Part shown: piece after piece, positions 43,401-56,837 of the stretch | Numbering within the stretch: the stretch's first letter is position 1 | Layout of the letters: each line of letters starts with the position of its first letter | NCBI GenBank assembly: GCA_037974665.1 | Contig: CM075768.1 | Span: forward strand, 4,924,501 to 4,988,500 | Reading direction: 5' to 3' | Origin: Ehretia macrophylla | Taxonomy: Eukaryota; Streptophyta; Magnoliopsida; Boraginales; Ehretiaceae | DNA length: 64,000 bases | Made by a program: the position numbers and the translations under genes | Notes under the pieces: model-generated | The model's database searches: none | What the model saw: the letters and a program-made list of their open reading frames with translations, nothing else | What the model was told of the DNA's origin: nothing

Positions 43401-43794
43401 GAGCAAATAAACACTTAATAGCATTTTATAGGAAAAGTAGGCATTTAAGCAAATAGTTGCACACATAAATGCACATGAATGATAAATGCATGCACTAGGA
43501 GTCGGGCGTCACATAACCCGTACTCGATTATTCTAGTTCCGGTCAAATAATCTAAAGGGTTATGATTCAATTCTCAATGTTTATCATATCAAAGAAATAC
43601 AATGAAGCATTCTAAACTCTTTTAGAATGTTTTTATAATCCGATAAACATCAGGGACATATTCATATAATAAAGGCGAAGAATATGAATATCCTAAAACA
43701 CCATTGTGTAGAAAAACATATATATATATATATTCTCATTAAAATATCCCCAATGAGGTCATCTGATCTATAGTATTAAGGCATATCCCTAACA
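40499..43794 (-). repeat. C2 3' LTR, interrupted by solo LTR c
   Basis: LTR sequence 40499-40908 and 43514-43794, ending GGCATATCCCTAACA. The order of blocks (GGCCAAGGACTTCCTCG, AGGTTAATAGATCC, CAATGATCCGTACC) equals that in the 5' LTR at 50130-50445. Confidence 0.8.
40909..43513 (-). repeat. Solo LTR c (2605 bp)
   Basis: TATAACGCCCC (TG mutated to TA) ... GGGCGTCACA with exact 5-bp target repeats TAACC (40904-40908, 43514-43518). It shares the start (CATCCCTCACAAGACCGGAGG) and internal CCAGTGGGTGTACTCCGGATG block with LTRs a and b. No internal genes. Confidence 0.85.
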
Positions 43795-43806
43795 ATCTCC
43801 CACTTG
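43795..43806 (-). other. C2 polypurine tract
   Basis: The minus strand CAAGTGGGAGAT lies directly before the 3' LTR. Confidence 0.75.
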
Positions 43807-43899
43807 CACTAATGTTATCTTCTATAGGATTAGCGCATGGTACATTCGTATCTATATACTCATCTTATCTAAGATGGTGATCAACCGTAACTATCTTTT

Positions 43900-44060
43900 C
43901 AGGATCAGTGGGTCAACTATAAAAGATATATGTATAGGAACTATTATGTTAAACCTTTTCCTATCAGAAATGAATTCTCGATATACGTGAGAAAACCCTT
44001 TTCTATATGTTTGGATTCTTGATGAGATCGGGTTCCTTAAGCTTGTGCAAGAAGCTTTTA
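43900..44060 (-). pseudogene. C2 RNase H C-terminal remnant
   Basis: The minus strand reads KEPDLIKNPNI-like sequence in broken frames: GGAACCCGATCTCATCAAGA..CCAAACATATAG, parallel at DNA level to C1 22945-22985 (EPRSHQKSKHIER). Only the end of pol is recognisable. Confidence 0.45.
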
Positions 44061-45732
44061 TTATAGTTACCAAGTAAAAGTATCGATAAACATCAATAGA
44101 TAGAACCACATTTATCTTCTAATACAACTACTGTATCCAAACACCATTCATAATGTCAAGTATGAATTTTGGCTTAAGTAACAGGATAATGGTTACTTAC
44201 TATTCGGAACTCTTTCCAAACTTTTACGGCCTTTTCATAAATCAACTATAAATCTAATAATGTTTCCATCAACATGTGAATTCTTCTCTAAGAACTTCAC
44301 TATTTGCATAGACTTTGAAGATCCGAGGTTATTGTTAAAACTAGAGATTACTATTACCACAATAAGATCATTAGTACCTATACTTAGATCATTTCTGATG
44401 CAACCCTTTACATCGTATTGGACCATCTACTCGTCTTTGCATTGTTGGAGATTGCAAACGGCTAAAAGGTAAGGTGCGCGATCCTCTCGCTACCCTTTCC
44501 TTACTAAAGTTAGAAGGCAGTCTAAAAGAAAAGATGGATACCCCACCTCAGAGCTGGAAACCGTTCATTTCTTAGAATCCTCCATCTTAAGATTTTAAGA
44601 TTTTGACTTAGCGTACAGGCTACGAGGTAAACTAAATAATCATATCATTGTATTTCACAGAAATGATCCTACAAGATATGACTGGTTCACTGTATGTTTA
44701 TGGTATTGTTATATTATTTAACTAGACCTTAGTGAACTTTGATAATTATTGGTCTTCCACTAACTTAAGATATCACAAATTCATAAGATTTGTTAAGGGC
44801 ACAAGCTCCCACTAACCTTCTTATAAATATAGGAATTATTTTCACTTTCTATGAAATCGATCTACATCATTTCATGATTAAGAAAGTGAACATCTATACT
44901 TCGATTGTTTCTTTAAAAAGTTCATCGACTATTCATCATAGTCACTTTCACCAAAGTATCTATGCATGAATTGAGTTTAAATTCTATCCTCCCAGAGAAT
45001 AACAATCATAGTACATGTAACGAAGACAAGCTCAAAATCAAAATGGTTTGAAGTATTTTGGTGATAAAAGAGGCATTCCCTAATCGTCTTTTATAACCAA
45101 ACATATTCTTCAACAACCCATTATTTCCAATAACATATTTGAAACAAATGGACTCCATTAGTACTTCCTTTGTTTTGCTTAATTTCTCAACTCTGTTATC
45201 ACAATTAATTCCACTAAATGGTGCAATCATTCATCTAAACTCAACACATTTCTTTTGATGATGATTCAAGTAATCTTTTGTGATAACTATGTTCTGGGTA
45301 AACTTCATTCATTTCCATTATCCCTTTCGGACGAACTCTTTTACCAAAAGAAATAACAAATCTATGAAATTCTATTAGATAGATTTTTGAGAAAAAGAAT
45401 GACTTTGGCTCTTTATTTGTTTAAGTCTTAAACTCTTGAACACCTCAAAGTTTTAAACTTACATGACAACTTCATTTAGCACATGACAACTTCATTTAGC
45501 AAGATTTAGTCATTTAACCATTAAATGCTAAACTATAGGATATGGATGTTCATATGGTTTTGTTTGAAGACATTTTTCTTTGATAAGCATTCCGAAGTTT
45601 CCATTCTAATAGTGAAGCTTTGTAGATAATGCTAATCATTTCTTACATAGGATAAATTCCAAAATTTCCTAAGTAAGAAAAAATTTAAAGGTTATAGTCA
45701 CCACTATTCCTTTAAACAGAAAAACTTTCAAA
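44061..45732. other. C2 interior without recognisable coding
   Basis: Where copia protease, integrase, RT and RNase H belong (about 3.5 kb) there are 1.7 kb of AT-rich sequence with stops in all frames. I see no YVDD, GKT or HHCC-type motif. It is either extremely decayed pol or replacement sequence. Confidence 0.4.
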
Positions 45733-46604
45733 CTATGCAAAAAGATTTAAATATGGCAAACATATAAAACATCCCATTGGCTTAAGGTCACATACCAAGC
45801 CGACCCTCAAGACATTTGAAAAATCACAGTTAATCATGATGACTAGCTTCCACTGCAGGTCCACTATCCCCTCCCGAAGACAAATCTCCTGGTAAGAATG
45901 GAACAGCCCGATTCCTCCTGTTTTTCCTTCTTCTTCTCCTCCTGTTATTCCTCGGTTTAGCCACGGAGGGAGAAGAGCCAACATGGGGAACCACTCTCGC
46001 ATCAAAACTGTGAAACTGCCAACTAATCAAAACATTAAGTAGCTCAAGCAATATGCATTCTATTCTATGCACCTGGAAGTCCAAGATCAAAGGGGAGAAG
46101 GGCGATGGTAGTGACAGTAGGATTAAGTCAATCAGAAGCTGGGGATCCATGACAAAGCCATATACCTCCTCCAACTGAGTAAGTAAGTAAATCATCCTGA
46201 GGCAATGTCGGTTTACGTCGTCTCCCTCTTCCATTTTCTTGCTAAATAACTCTTTAGTTAGCTTAAATCTTACACCGCGACTGTGCTCACCAAAGGACTC
46301 CTGGAGATTGAATGATATCTACGGAATGAGGGATACCCTCATAGTATCGACACAGATCATCACTCATCGATGCAAGGATATAACCTCTAGTGCGTATATT
46401 GTCCTCAACCCATTTGAAGTAGGTGATTTTATCAACTTTAGATGCATTCTCGTCAATAGGAGCCAAAGGAGAAAAATCCAGGACATATTCTATCTTCTCA
46501 AATTGGAGAATGACTCCTAAGCTTTTATACCATTTATCAAAGTTTGGTCCAGTTAAATAGTCGTGATTAAGGATGGAAACAATAGGATTTACGAAAGAAG
46601 CCAT
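45733..46604 (-). pseudogene. C2 copia gag
   Basis: ATG at 46604: MASFVNPIVSILNHDYLTGPNFDKWYKSLGVILQFEKIEYVL, the N-terminus typical of copia Gag (UBN2-type, LTGxNFxxWxxxL). A frame change near 46290 leads to KMEEGDDVNRHCLRMIYLLTQLEEVYGF and LILLSLPSPFSPLILDF, then a basic tail (RNNRRRRRRKNRRNRA) near 45930 in place of a clear CCHC knuckle. It would form the particle shell. Stop-poor but frameshifted, so not functional. Confidence 0.72.
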
Positions 46605-48572
46605 AGCATACAAACTGCAGAAAAAGTAAATATAACATAAAGATTGTAGGCTAACATGAATATACAAAGCTATTAAATTATGAAAATAAAATAACTACTC
46701 CCACTATTTCTTTTGAATCTCATACTCCCTAAATGAGAAGAGTGAATCTATTAAAAAGACTCTAAGTGGGATGACCAATTTCCTTTGATAAAATATATTC
46801 CTCAAACCTTTGTGATTATGTTGAAATACAAGTACCAAAGGTCAACAACACCTTTGTTGTCTATTTCTCTAAATAGGCTATGGTCAATTTAGTCCCTAAA
46901 TCACTTTGGTCTCAAACCTTTGTGGCTATGTTAATTAAGTGATCTAGTTAGATTAGACCCGCCATCTTCCAGTTATCCGACAAATTGAATCCTTAAACCT
47001 CAAAACTTTGTGGCTATGTTGGTTTATTGATTTTGGAAGATAATTTACATCTCTATGTTCATACTAGAAATTTATAAACTTATAGTGAAATACATCCATC
47101 TACCTTTGGGTTAGAACGAATGTATTCATTTTAAGTTTCTTTAAATCCTAGGATGGCGGAAGACTACGAAAAAACTCTTTTTACCATTTCTATCAATCTA
47201 ATATTGGTTTGCACGTGGAGAGTCCTTTAGTTTGTTTTAGATCTCATCAAATATTCATGCATTCATCATATTACAAGCTAACAATCACATTTATAGCACA
47301 TAATAAACTATGAATATAAAGATGCATAAATGGTGGATCATGGATTTGGGTTTGATTACTAGGAAATAAAACTATCCTACAAAAGATCTTCAACTCCTTG
47401 AAATATTCATTGGGCCTCTAACTCCTTAGATTATCCATTGGGCCTTCTTGCAAGTATCTCTTGAAGAATTACATAAGCATCATCAATACATAATTCTCTC
47501 AAAAGCAAGAATATAAAAATGAGACTTATGTCTCAATTACAACCCAAATCAATAATTACTCTAAGGCCCAAATCCATGATGAAATTCACCATTTCAAGAT
47601 ATATGATCATACATATCAAATATAATAATCATAATCAAATTGGCTAGCACTTAAGCTTAATTATCTCATCCTATGCATAATTGGACTTCATCCATTCTTG
47701 TTACATAATCGAAAAATATTTTTCATTAAATAATGCAAGTTGGGTTGTCCCAATTACCCATAACTCATTATAGTAACATATTCATTTCTAAGTTATTTTA
47801 GAAGATAGCAAGTCCAAGGCCCAAACACACTAGGTGGCCCAATTATCTATTTTTAAGCACAAACACGCGGCCCAAACTCAAACCCAAATAGATTCGGCCT
47901 ATTCACACAAATTTGGCCCAATTTGTTCTTCTTAAAAGCATTATATCATATAATTACTTTTAAATTACTTAAATTTAGAAATATCTAAACATATCATTTT
48001 AGACAAATTCTAAATCTAAGTCAAGAACCAAATGGCCTCCAATTTTGGTGTGAACATTTTGGCTATACCAAAATAAATTAGAAAAGTTGCATTTTGACTA
48101 TTAAACACTTTAATCATCAAATAGTCCTTCTTTAATCATACATATGTCAACATTAAAATATGTTTAAAACAATCCTTTTAAAACCCACATGTCAACATAT
48201 GTAACAACAACATATATATCTTATATTCATATTGAGGACTACAAGGCAACTTTTTAACAACTTTACTAACTCAATAAAATAGCAAAAATACTAATCTATG
48301 CTCCCAGGTTGTTCGGCCATATACATATAAAATGCTAGACTTGTTTATCTTCAACTTTTGACTTTATTATCGTATAGAATCCAAAAGGTTAGTATAATAA
48401 ACACCATCTTTTAGATCTAACATGATATCCAACATGCATGTGTTAGATCAACCCATATTTCTCAAGTTTCTAGTCATGCATGTGAATAAAAACAAGAAAT
48501 ATATATAGATCTCACATCTTCAAGAATGGTTTCAAAGCCACTACAAGTTATTTTAAGAACTTCATCAAACTA
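46605..48572 (-). other. C2 leader or 5' untranslated region
   Basis: About 2 kb between primer site and gag with no coding frame. It contains near-repeats around 46800-47020 (CTCAAACCTTTGTG..TATGTTG, three times), perhaps a decayed tandem repeat. Unusually long for a copia leader. Confidence 0.45.
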
Positions 48573-48584
48573 GCTCGGATATCA
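48573..48584 (-). other. C2 primer binding site
   Basis: The minus strand TGATATCCGAGC, 2 bp after the LTR end, resembles TGGTATCxGAGC. Confidence 0.55.
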
Positions 48585-48586
48585 CT

Positions 48587-51500
48587 TGAAAGATAAATCT
48601 AAATCTTGTAGAAGAATCGTTAGATAAGTATGTTGTATACAACAAGTACATACTAAGATGTATAAGCTAGCATTTAAAATTTTGGCATGTAAACACTTTA
48701 CAACAACATAGAATATCTAATAGAAGCTCTTAACATAACATGCAAGTATCTCTATTCTATAATCAATATATACATATATACTTATATGTAAAGGTGACAA
48801 GAATAGAGATATACCTCTTGAAGCAACTTTTGTAGATGAATCTTTGAAGACTTGGCTTGAACTCCTTCTAACTTGAAGGTACTAGAAAAGTCCACAAATA
48901 TCTAAAGTCCTCCAAGATTCCTGAAAACCAAAATGTACTAGTCTAGTTTCAAGATACCTTACTTAATATATATGTGGTTTTAACAAAAGAAAAATCTACC
49001 TATTTTTCTTTGTAATGGCCGAAAACAACTAAGAAGAAGAATAAGTTTTCTTCTTCTTTCAATTGTGTGTGTACTGTGTGTGTTAGAGGAGAGAGAGAGA
49101 GAGAGAATGTCTCTTCTTATTATTATATTATAATCCTTATTATAATATATATCTTGAATGCAAATCGTCCAATCAAAAACAAGATTAATTGAGTGTAATC
49201 TTGGATTAGCTTTTGCATGTTATTAGATTGTAATGATTACAATCTAATGGTTACCTTTTCTCTCTCCTACAACTTGCAAAAGTAATAATTATCATCTAAT
49301 GACATGTAGGCACCTTGATTTAATCAAGATTAAATCTCAACATTTAATTCAAATTATTGGATAGGATTAATTCTAGGATAGATGACATGGAGAATCCAAT
49401 CATCCTACATGTGCATATTCACAAGCCACATGTACCCTTTTATCTAATAATTTTTTTTGCCATTTGATGACTAGGATTGATGACATGACACTTTATCAAA
49501 TTAAATCATCATATATATATATATGCCTATACATATATATATATATATGCCTATACATATATATATATACTTACTTTTGTTTATTCTAATCTCTATTAGA
49601 ATAATTACATTGAAATTACTTTTCGATACTTACAGTTTGGCCCCAAACATTTTGGTATTTATACTTTGACCCCAAAATTTTGCAAAACTATACTTTTGGT
49701 CCATTGACCAACATAGATGACTCTTAACCTTTTAAAGTCATTAACCATATTATATAAGCTACTGGTGAACTTATTATTGATATTATTAGTGTGTGACTTT
49801 CAAGATTCATAACCGCATACCAATGAAGGACCATTAATCCTCTTAATCTATTTCGGGAATGTCTCCGTCATTACCCGAAATACCCTCATGTTCATGAGTG
49901 ATGTATTACCAACAAACGTATCATGACAATGTATGCAATAATAAAGACTGTCTTTTACGAATCTATTTATTGTTGGAAATTACCATGCAGTCCAATCCTT
50001 CTATTAAAGCGTCTCGATCAGGAAATGACCATGGAATGGTTAAGTCCACTTTCGATTCTGTGCATGAATCTAAAATGGTGAAACAAGAGATGACTATAAT
50101 GGAAAAACTCCCTTCCATCATTTCATTCTTGCCTTGGCCAAGGACTTCCTCGTTTATCGACCGATTTTAGATATCACAAGACATCACCTTTCACCGGAGG
50201 TTAATAGATCCTATATTGACAATTACATTTTAGTCTCTATATCACAAGACTAAAATGCGAAAGGCCATAACTCACCTTAAAGAAGGCAAGTATTGTCTAG
50301 ACGCTATATTTAGCCCTTGATATATCCGGCAGCTGTAATTTCTCAAGTCTAAGGATTAATTTGCACAATTCTCAACTAAATAGTAAACTATTAACCTAAT
50401 ATCATGTAGTTTACTATTTATCATCACATTCAATGATCCGTACCGCTAACGATCACTCATGTGTATATTAGTCCACATCCTCATGTTGTTCTGGCACTTC
50501 GCATACCATCATTTATCATCAACATCACTGTAACGTCACGATCCTTCACGGAACCAGGACTTTAATTAATCATGCTATTCTCAACCCATATCCAAACCTG
50601 GGCACAAAATTTAGGAAAAACGGACGGAGTCTCTCCTATTTATAGGACTAATCAAAAACCTACAAGCAGTAAGTATAACCACAATACAACACCCTAACTC
50701 CAACCGTCCCACTTTTCCCAGTCTCAAGGCCATCCGAGCCTTAGACAAAAAAACATAACCACACGAGCATGCAATCAAAAGACAATAAAGTCTATCTTTA
50801 GCTATTACATGTCACTATTCTATCAAATCACATAAGTCCTTAATTTAGTTTACAATCCAACAAGCCATACCAAAAATACCTACAAGACCTCAAGGGTCTC
50901 AAACCAGAATATAAACACATCAAGTCCCATCTTCACAAACAGCTTCCAACCTCAACAAGATAAGCAACTAACAACACGGCACACAAGATAGTTGTTCTAA
51001 TTGCACCTAAAACATGTTAAAACGAGGAATGAGTAACCAAAGTTACTCAATGAGGGAGGTGATGCAGCATACCAAGAAATGTTTTCATGGGATGCAACAA
51101 AGATAATAACATATACAATACAAAATAACAAAGCTAATTAGACAAGTATTTAACCACTATAAAAAGGATACGGTTCTACTTTTGTCTTCAATCACGAACC
51201 ATGAGCCAAGATCTTCAAGCAAGTGCCAGCAAACCCCTTATTCCTCCAAATGGTGTACTCTGGATGTACCTCGATTCTACGACCCATATCTTCCGAGGTA
51301 GGTTCGTATGCCCTAACGAAGTGAACCACGCCTCTGGGGTAGGGGAGTATGCCTCACCGAGAAAGGGACTGGGAAACCATAGTAGTCGAGGGAGCACGGC
51401 AAGCCAGTGCCGCCCGTGTTACTCCACACTACCATGCCTGAAAAGGTTGTGCAACCCCGAAACACAAATTCGAGAATTCACGAAATATCACAAAATAATT

Positions 51501-54500
51501 ACAACTAAACACGAGAAATCATAAGACAACAAGTAAATAGTGCATATAAACCTTATTCATTAAACTAAGTCATACAATCTAGAAGCAATAAAATAAGCTA
51601 CGATGCACAAAAGATATGAAGACTCCCTCACCTTTACCAAACCTATAAGAGTATAGCTTAGGTTTACTCCAAACCTCTTTGAATCCGCTCAAATGTGCAA
51701 CCTCTAGTTATTCATATAAGTGTAACACTTTTAACAATCGATTATAGCAATTTTAACTTTAACTAATATGCAATCTCAACCCACAACAATAGAAGCTATA
51801 CAATCACTTGTTTATTCCACACTATTACATAGTTCAAGTAGTCATACAAATAACTAACACTGGTAGGTGAACAGTGGCACATATGAAATAAGTAAGGCTA
51901 GTAACTATTAGCAAAAGTTAACTTTAGTTATTAACAACTAATTCTTACATTTCGTTACACATCCATAAATCCAAGTTGAACACTCTAAACATAGCAAATT
52001 AACCAACAATAGAGCTTCTAGTTCACATATAAAGTTATCCACATGAAGTAATAATCAATGGAAGAGATACAATAGAAACAATTAGTGCCAATCACATATT
52101 AATCTAATACAAGTTCAACAATTATTTAATCTATAATTAGCAACATCTTTAAAGTTAAGGTTTCTCATTTAGCGATTAAGCTTAAGAATAAAAGATAACT
52201 TTACAAGTCAAGAAAGAGTTGTTTGACTATTACATTGAAGTTGGTCCTTTGAATTAAGGACTAGTTAGTACTACCAATACAGGTTCATAAGTTGCTCAAG
52301 GTTCCTTTACGTTACATTGGTTAATAACTTGTATATGAAACTAGTTCAACTTCACTTATTCCTTAATCAACTATTAACTTAATCTAAGAGTAATTCTCTT
52401 AAGGTTTTAAAGCTAATCAAAGCTAGGTTCCAATAAGGTTCAAATATTACATCCATTAGCAACGACTTCCAAACATTTACTACCTTAAAAGTCTTCTAAC
52501 CATACATTTTCTTCATTCCACTGATTAATAACACAACCAAGGCTACAACTATAACACTTACTCATTAAAATTACTCTTAACTATAAGTTATAAACTATAA
52601 GCACAAGCCAAAGGGAAAGGGAAAGGAAAAAAAAAGTCACAGTGGCTACAGCTAGGGAAAACTGTACAGCTCACACCTAATCACATGCCTCTTGGAAACC
52701 ATCCAAAAATGAGTACTTAGAACCAGAATTTGGCCAAGCCTTAGAAATACACTTTTGTTCTACTATGAATATACTACAACATATCCAAAATTCAGCTAAT
52801 TTGGTAAACGTTTGCTAGGTCAAATTGGTCCTACAATACAGGCATGCAAATCTGTCCAATTTTCCAGATTTTGTAACTCATGTTTTTTTTCCAATTATTT
52901 CACTATAAAACTAATTTCAAAGCTCTACTACACATGAATCATCATATATATTCATATACAACATATTAACAAGATACTACAACATTTAAAACAAGGAAAA
53001 TCTAGCTAACAAACAACAGCTAAGCATCACTTTATCTTCATGAAAATTAAGCTAGTATGCATTTAGTTCTCTAATGCTCATAACTCTTTCTAGCTAGCAT
53101 TACTTATGGTTCCATCATCCTTTGGTTCTTTCGGCTATCATTACCTTCATAGTACCAACTAAGTTGGATTTTTAACAACTTAATTTAAACAATCCCCAAC
53201 TCAACTACTAAAATGCGCTCTAAAACACATTACAATACTTTGCATTCTACTAACAAGAGTTACATTCTACATACCTAAGTATTCTCTAACTCCAAAACTT
53301 GCAATTAGGCTTAATTCAATGCTTATTAAATACAATAGCTTCAAAATACCTTTAAATCACCCAAATCTTAACTTACTAACTAGGTATTTAACTTTAACTT
53401 ATCCAATTATTGCATATCACATACTAGAGATCAAAACTTCTAAAAGATTATCGAACAACAAGTTCTAAGCCTAACTAGTCATCAAAGTCTTAAGAATTCC
53501 AAAGAAGCATAAAGGGGTACTTGAATTTCTTACTCAATTCTTAGTTCATAAGTTATACTAGGCATAATACCATCCTTATTCACTTTATTCAAGCAAATAA
53601 TCAAACACTTGATCTTCAATATATACATTACTAACTAATTTTTGGTCTAACAAGAAAATAATCATAAAAACTTCTAAAATATCAAAAGAATACTCTTACT
53701 CAATTATGAACTCCAATATACAAGATAGATATGCAATACAACACATAGCAAGTAGAACCTCACGAAACATGCCCATTTCCAACGCTTCTAACAGAACCCT
53801 AACTTTATCAAATTCATTAACTATGCTATTGTCCTCTAAACTTTCTGATTTTTTACATATAAACGTATCTCTTCGAGTGTAGATAATTTTAGAATCAAAC
53901 AGAGCTTAATTCTGATCTAAATTCCTTAAGATACAATCATTTCTATACGACTGCGCAAACTGTCCCTGTTCAGCGATTTCAGGACACATTTCGGAAATGC
54001 TTAAATCAGAGGATCAAAACGTTAGAATTAGCCTTAGCCTTAGAAATCAACATTTTCTCTAAACTTCCTAATCTAGCTGCTATATAAATTTTGTTCAATT
54101 TTAAGCTTGTTTACAATGTCAAAAAGGCTCTAAAATTCAGCGGCGAAAATCTGTCCAAAACAGGGCACTAGCTTATTGCTTACACTTTGTGAATAATTGA
54201 GCTTAGAAACCTTCTTGAGCTAGTATAAACTCTCTTTCAAGCATTAGATCAAACACTTCATATGCATATTTCATCATATACAACCATAACCCTAACCACA
54301 ACTACTATAACAAAATCTTTCATATTTAGCTAGCACACAACACATAACCATCAGATAAACTTCATAAGAATCAAGTTAGCTAGCTAAATCCAAGCATAGA
54401 TCATCCTATTTCAATATTCACATAAATTCACCATAAACAAATTGCAAGAAATAAACACAAATATGCAAGGCCCTTACCTTGATTTTTGCTAGTAATCTTC

Positions 54501-55515
54501 CAAACAAGCTTGAAAATGAGCTCAAGTGACCCTTTTCTTCTTCTCCTTTCTCTCTTTTCTTCTCTTGTGAGTTGTGTGTGTTTTATGTGTATGTGTGTGT
54601 GTTTGGGTGATATACCTAATTGTGTGTGTGCATTGTTATATTTATGCTTTTGTTTTATTTTATTTTGGTTAAGTCAGGTTATATAAGATTAAGGTGATAG
54701 GTTGTGGGTTTGGTTAGGTAATTAAGCTTAATTTAATTAGTTTAGGTGATTAAATTTAACTCAAATACTTGTTTGATCATTAAAATGTCTAAATTCAAAC
54801 TTATAAACTATTCACTCGTTCTGTTTAACAATTTTTCTACCTGCTTTCCAGAAATGTCATGCACATAAAATTTATGAACGTAGTCATAAGGTCAAATGTA
54901 TAACGAGGGAAAAATACAAAATTCGTAAAATAAAATACTTTAATTTTTACCCCGGGCTCAAGGCTCATTTTAAATAATGAAAACTAGCTTATTAGATGCA
55001 AAAAAAAATAGTTTCGATTAATATAATTATCAAAATAATATAATATTTATTTTATATAAATTAATCAAATATAATTTGCATATTTTAAGAAATATGAATA
55101 ATATTCTAGTTAATAAATGCAATTTACTAAAGTAAACACTTATTTACATTCAAACACTTAAACTCACATTTAATTATATGCAAACAAGTACTATTTACTA
55201 TATGCTAGGTTTGGGGTGTCACACTCACTATGTTAATCAAAAGTAATTACATATGATAACTCGTACTCGATTATTCTAGTCGCGGTCAAATAATTTGAAG
55301 GGTTATGATTCAATTCTCAATGTTTATCATATCGAAGAAATACAACGAAACATTATAAACTCCTTTCGAATGTTTTTATTCTCCAATAAATATTAGAGAC
55401 ATATTCATATAATAAAGGTGTAGAATATGAATATCCTAAAACACCATTGTGTAGAAAAACATATATATATATATATATATCATCTGATCTATAGCATTAG
55501 GGCATATCCTTAATA
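48587..55515 (-). repeat. C2 5' LTR, interrupted by solo LTR d
   Basis: LTR sequence 48587-50528 and 55229-55515 (about 2.2 kb). It starts TGAAAGATAAATC and ends GGCATATCCTTAATA, a mutated form of CATATCCCTAACA. AT dinucleotide runs lie at 49508-49568 and 55461-55483, and (GA)n at 49090-49108. Confidence 0.75.
50529..55223 (-). repeat. Solo LTR d (4695 bp)
   Basis: TGTAACGTCACG ... GGGGTGTCACA with target repeats ATCAC (50524-50528) and CTCAC (55224-55228). The start and the TGGTGTACTCTGGATGTACC block match LTRs a-c, and its right half matches LTR e. It is nearly twice the length of a-c. No primer site, polypurine tract or pol is visible, so it is called a solo LTR. The 107-residue frame at 51201-51524 shows no family motif and is taken as chance. 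Confidence 0.75.
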
Positions 55516-56837
55516 ATATACATATTATGTTATTCTTCCAACTATGCAAATAATTAATTCAAGTTAATCACCATTAGTTTAAATTATAGAAATAACTTTT
55601 CTATATTTGCATATTCACCCAACAAATATTGATAATTATACATTGGTCCCATAATTAACATTTAATTATAAATTCACCCCATTAACCTTTAATGGTCAAT
55701 TATACTATTATTAACTTCTTAATAATATAAGAGAAACAGATCACAATTGTTAACACTTCAGTAATTCAAAGAGACACTATATACAAGCTCGATAGAAAAC
55801 TCATTCCTTTATTATCTTGTGTGTGACTTTCTAGATTCACTGTCATATAGCAATGAGAGAATATTAAACAGTTTAATCCATTTTGAGAATGTCTCCTCCA
55901 TTATTGAAATGGCTAGACAATATATAAGGCAATGAAGTCTGACTCAAGTGAATTTATTTATGATCGCCGATTATCATATAATTCAATCCTTCCATTAAAC
56001 GTCCTGTCAAGTAAGAACCATGATACGATTAAGTTCACAAACTCAATACTATGCAAATATCTAAATGGTATAATGACAGATAACACATGGAAAAATACAT
56101 TTCTATCATTCACACCCTAGCCAATGATTTCCTCGTTAAAGTACCATAACTAGATCGCGTAGGACATCGCCTCATGTCAGAGGTTAATGGATTCCTTTTT
56201 GACAATTACTTGTCAATCACTATACCGGACGAATGATACCACAAGAGACCGTAACCTATCTCGATTAACGAAGACAAGTGTTGTCTAAAAGCTAATATCA
56301 AACCCCGATACATATGACAACCGTAATGTCTCAAGTCAAATGATTACATGCACAATCGCAACGAATAACAAACTATTAATCCTAAGTCATGTAATTTGTT
56401 ATTCATGTCACGTTCAATGATTTATTCCACTAATAATCACTCACATGTTTGTTAATCGTATCCTATGCCATTATGGTACGTGGCTCACCATCCTTTATCA
56501 TTAACATCCCCATGTTAATCAAATGTAACAACGCATGTGATAGTCCATAATAGATTATTGAAGTCCCGATTAAATAATCTGAGGACTTTGAACACTTTAA
56601 GTATTTATCATAATAAAGAAATATGTCAACATATTCTAAATACCCTTCTAGAATACATATCTTCTGATGATAAACACTAAGGAATCATTCATATGAATAA
56701 AACGGAGAATATGATTGTCAATTGCAAGTCAATATGTAAACAAACATATAGACAACTATGTCATAATGTACAAGTTAATGTCAAAATGTCCCTAAATATG
56801 CCATCCAAATATATATTATTAGGGCATATCCCTAACA
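55516..56837 (-). repeat. C3 copia LTR, truncated
   Basis: A third copy of the C LTR (TGTGTGACTTTCTAGATTCA, AGGTTAATGGATTCC, CAATGATTTATTCCAC, GGGCATATCCCTAACA at the end). It begins about one third into the LTR, where C2 starts, suggesting that C2 interrupted it. Its right end is intact and is followed by non-element DNA rather than a polypurine tract, so it is a solo or 5' LTR. Confidence 0.75.

Larger units (their letters stand above)
40499..55515 (-). mobile_element. Ty1/copia element C2, decayed, with solo LTRs c and d in its LTRs
   Basis: 3' LTR (40499-43794, its outer part lost, with c inside), polypurine tract, a short RNase H remnant, an unassigned stretch, copia gag, primer site and 5' LTR (48587-55515, with d inside). 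The LTR family is the same as C1 and C3. Pol is almost absent between gag (to about 45835) and the RNase H end (~44050). Confidence 0.75.

Noticed and set aside
43735-43760. AT-repeat as a cruciform or origin signal
   Set aside because: A simple dinucleotide run inside the copia LTR, of varying length in the other copies.
45733-46005. Arg-rich segment as a separate DNA-binding protein
   Set aside because: It is the basic tail of the copia gag in C2, continuous with the gag frame.
51201-51524. 107-residue plus frame in solo LTR d
   Set aside because: No family motif, located in an LTR, and overlapped by an equal minus frame; the related LTRs a-c do not keep it.
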